Shown here in pieces: positions 62,560-64,000 of a stretch of DNA of 64,000 nt. Source of the DNA: Sphingobacterium detergens (GTDB lineage Bacteria; Bacteroidota; Bacteroidia; Sphingobacteriales; Sphingobacteriaceae); contig NZ_RAPY01000001.1 in the NCBI RefSeq assembly GCF_003610355.1, positions 1,976,500 to 2,040,499 on the forward strand, given 5' to 3'. The translations under genes were made by a program, and so were the position numbers. Below the pieces are notes generated by a model. That model was not told where the DNA came from. It worked only from the letters and a program-made list of their open reading frames with translations, and searched no databases. The stretch's first letter is position 1, and each line of letters begins with the position of its first letter.

Positions 62560-63903
62560 TCATTGCTGTGACTGAGTTTTCCGCAAAATATCAAATACAT
62601 GTTCTCGCCGCAGGAGCCACATACCGAGTTTTTCTTCTGCAACACCATCTGCAAGCTGGTAGGTAAACAGAAGTCCTTTCTCCTCATCTAACCTGACAGC
62701 CAAGTGCTTCATTATGGTAGTTCCTCCAGCTAGCAAAGATGATATTTCAGTGATATGGGAAGATAATAAGAATACACTATTGTCAAATTTGTGAAGACAG
62801 TTGATGAGTTCCAATGTTGCCTCACTGGCATCATTGTGATTTGTGCCCTTAAATAGCTCATCCATCAGCACAAACATCTTTTTACCCGCAGCAAGTAATT
62901 CAGCTAAGTGTTTTACACGAAGTACCTCATTAAAAAAATGGCTCGCACCGACATTGATATTATCGCCTAGATTTATTGTCGCTGATATCCCATCAAACAA
63001 CACCGTTTCCATAACATCCGCAGGGACAGGAAAGCCAAGATGCGCCAAATACACACAGGTTCCAATGGTTTTCAATAAGGTAGACTTGCCCGTCATATTC
63101 GCGCCCGTAAGGTACCATAAGTTACCACCTCTTTTTATTTCAATATCATTCTTGACCGGATCTTCTAGAAAAAGATTATACGCTGCCCCTATTTTTATCA
63201 TATCGGAACCTAAATTTCGATCGTCAATACTAGGGAAATTAAGGGGCTTACCTTTGGTAGCTTGAGCCACACCATACAAGGCGTCCAGTTGATATAAAAC
63301 CTCAAATACTTCCCGTATTGCATTTCGCTTTATATTCCTAAACTGATAATCATATTTAATCATCAGTTCCAGGGACAGTTTATTTTCCAACAGTTTTTCA
63401 AACTCAGCCTGATCGATATCTTCAAGTACACAATCAATTTTATCGCAGTAATTGGCTATAATACTTCTGGTGGGATGCTGAGACTTAATGGACCCGAGAA
63501 ATACGTTGAGATAATCTATGATTTTCGCTATTTCATAAATAGAGCGTCTGATTAATAGATCGCGTTTTTTGAAGTCTAACGAAAGAAAATTTGTCGATAC
63601 CAGTTCCAAGTAATAGGATGTTTTGGTTGCTGAATAGGGTTCCAATGGTAACGATAAATATTTTTCGAGATCTTGCATCATATATTTATCCAGAATATCC
63701 GTAATATCCACCCCTTGCATAAAACGAATAATCCACTGTCTATCTTCTATTTCCGATTTGGCGGAAAGCGGTTCAAGAAAATACGTATACAGGGTATCTC
63801 GACCACCCCATGTAATTGTACGGTCGAAAAAATCAACCATGTCTCTATACTGACTGTTCGTAACATTTAAATCTGCTAAGGTCTGTTTGTCAACAATATT
63901 CAT
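62560..63903 (-). CDS. MutS-like ATPase (domain III-V remnant of the MutS family)
   Basis: The 447-residue protein has the MutS clamp/lever-like helical region (about 1-220) and the ATPase domain: Walker A TGANMTGKSTLLK, the SHFFNEVLRVKHL segment, Walker B KKMFVLMDELFKGTN and the SSHITEIS switch. It lacks the N-terminal mismatch-binding domains of MutS and the Smr nuclease of MutS2. Short proteins like this are common in Bacteroidota and their role in DNA metabolism is not established. The ATG overlaps the stop of another gene by four bases (ATGA), so the two are one operon. Confidence 0.88.
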   Translation of the reverse strand: MNIVDKQTLADLNVTNSQYRDMVDFFDRTITWGGRDTLYTYFLEPLSAKSEIEDRQWIIRFMQGVDITDILDKYMMQDLEKYLSLPLEPYSATKTSYYLELVSTNFLSLDFKKRDLLIRRSIYEIAKIIDYLNVFLGSIKSQHPTRSIIANYCDKIDCVLEDIDQAEFEKLLENKLSLELMIKYDYQFRNIKRNAIREVFEVLYQLDALYGVAQATKGKPLNFPSIDDRNLGSDMIKIGAAYNLFLEDPVKNDIEIKRGGNLWYLTGANMTGKSTLLKTIGTCVYLAHLGFPVPADVMETVLFDGISATINLGDNINVGASHFFNEVLRVKHLAELLAAGKKMFVLMDELFKGTNHNDASEATLELINCLHKFDNSVFLLSSHITEISSLLAGGTTIMKHLAVRLDEEKGLLFTYQLADGVAEEKLGMWLLRREHVFDILRKTQSQQ

Positions 63904-64000
63904 ATTTTCTCACGGGACTGCTTCATGCGTGGTTCTTGGTACTGTTTTCTAAACTTACCTAAAATCACTGTTATTGCCAATACTGTATCAGAATAGTTAT
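63900..64000 (-). CDS. C-terminal end of a gene overlapping the MutS-like gene
   Basis: On the minus strand the frame is open from the window edge to a TGA at 63900-63902, giving 32 residues (start NYSDTVLAIT, end MKQSREKI). The TGA overlaps the MutS-like ATG as ATGA, the usual sign of translational coupling. In related bacteria a second MutS-like gene often sits here, but too little is visible to say. Confidence 0.5.
   Translation of the reverse strand, partial: NYSDTVLAITVILGKFRKQYQEPRMKQSREKI

Noticed and set aside
1..64000. Search by eye for tRNA or rRNA genes, CRISPR arrays, insertion sequences, integrases and phage genes
   Set aside because: None was recognised; the window looks like ordinary chromosomal DNA with glycan-use loci. 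Short or divergent RNAs could have been missed without a covariance-model search.

Overview
The window looks like a chromosome segment of a member of the Bacteroidota, most likely Sphingobacteriaceae (Sphingobacterium or a close relative). The reasons are SusC/SusD outer-membrane sugar-uptake genes, a FecI/FecR-type sigma/anti-sigma pair feeding a SusC with an N-terminal signalling (STN) domain, several TAnnTTTG-type -7 promoter elements, moderately AT-rich DNA, and many exported glycoside hydrolases (GH). I see no rRNA, tRNA, CRISPR array, insertion sequence or phage gene. Genus level is inference from protein character only.

Layout. 1-3456: end of a thioredoxin-fold gene, a GNAT/radical-SAM pair, a protein with a cold-shock-like N-terminus, and a membrane protein. 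3484-12426: mostly minus strand, with an exported GH29 fucosidase beside an apparently exported Gfo/Idh/MocA oxidoreductase, an FAD dehydrogenase, a plus-strand aldo/keto reductase (AKR), and a three-gene operon (AKR, YdeI-like, Gfo/Idh). 12632-17038: a LytS/LytTR two-component pair followed by an outer-membrane beta-barrel protein. 17130-20021: phosphonatase-like HAD hydrolase, Crp/Fnr regulator with DoxX protein, and an AraC regulator.

20106-32300 is a complete polysaccharide utilization locus (PUL1) on the minus strand: ECF sigma, FecR, SusC with STN domain, SusD, two exported putative six-hairpin glycosidases that I cannot place in a family, and a GH16 endo-hydrolase. 32531-40216 holds a secreted transglutaminase-like protein, two lipoproteins, a TonB-dependent siderophore receptor with an operator-like promoter region, a small membrane protein and a secreted protein of unknown function.

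40299-62457 is a second glycan locus without SusC/SusD. It has six exported enzymes in one minus-strand run (GH2, GH3, GH95-like, GH120, and two large proteins of unassigned family), a divergent AraC regulator with a perfect GCAACCGGTTGC palindrome in its leader, then a minus-strand unit encoding an ECF sigma factor, AKR, an atypical enolase-superfamily protein, a sodium/solute symporter and an exported RhaM-like mutarotase, followed by a GH97 gene. The enzyme set suggests a xylose-rich glycan carrying galactose and L-fucose- or L-galactose-like side groups, whose deoxy- or L-sugar is imported and oxidised. The window ends in a MutS-like ATPase gene overlapped by another gene that runs off the edge.
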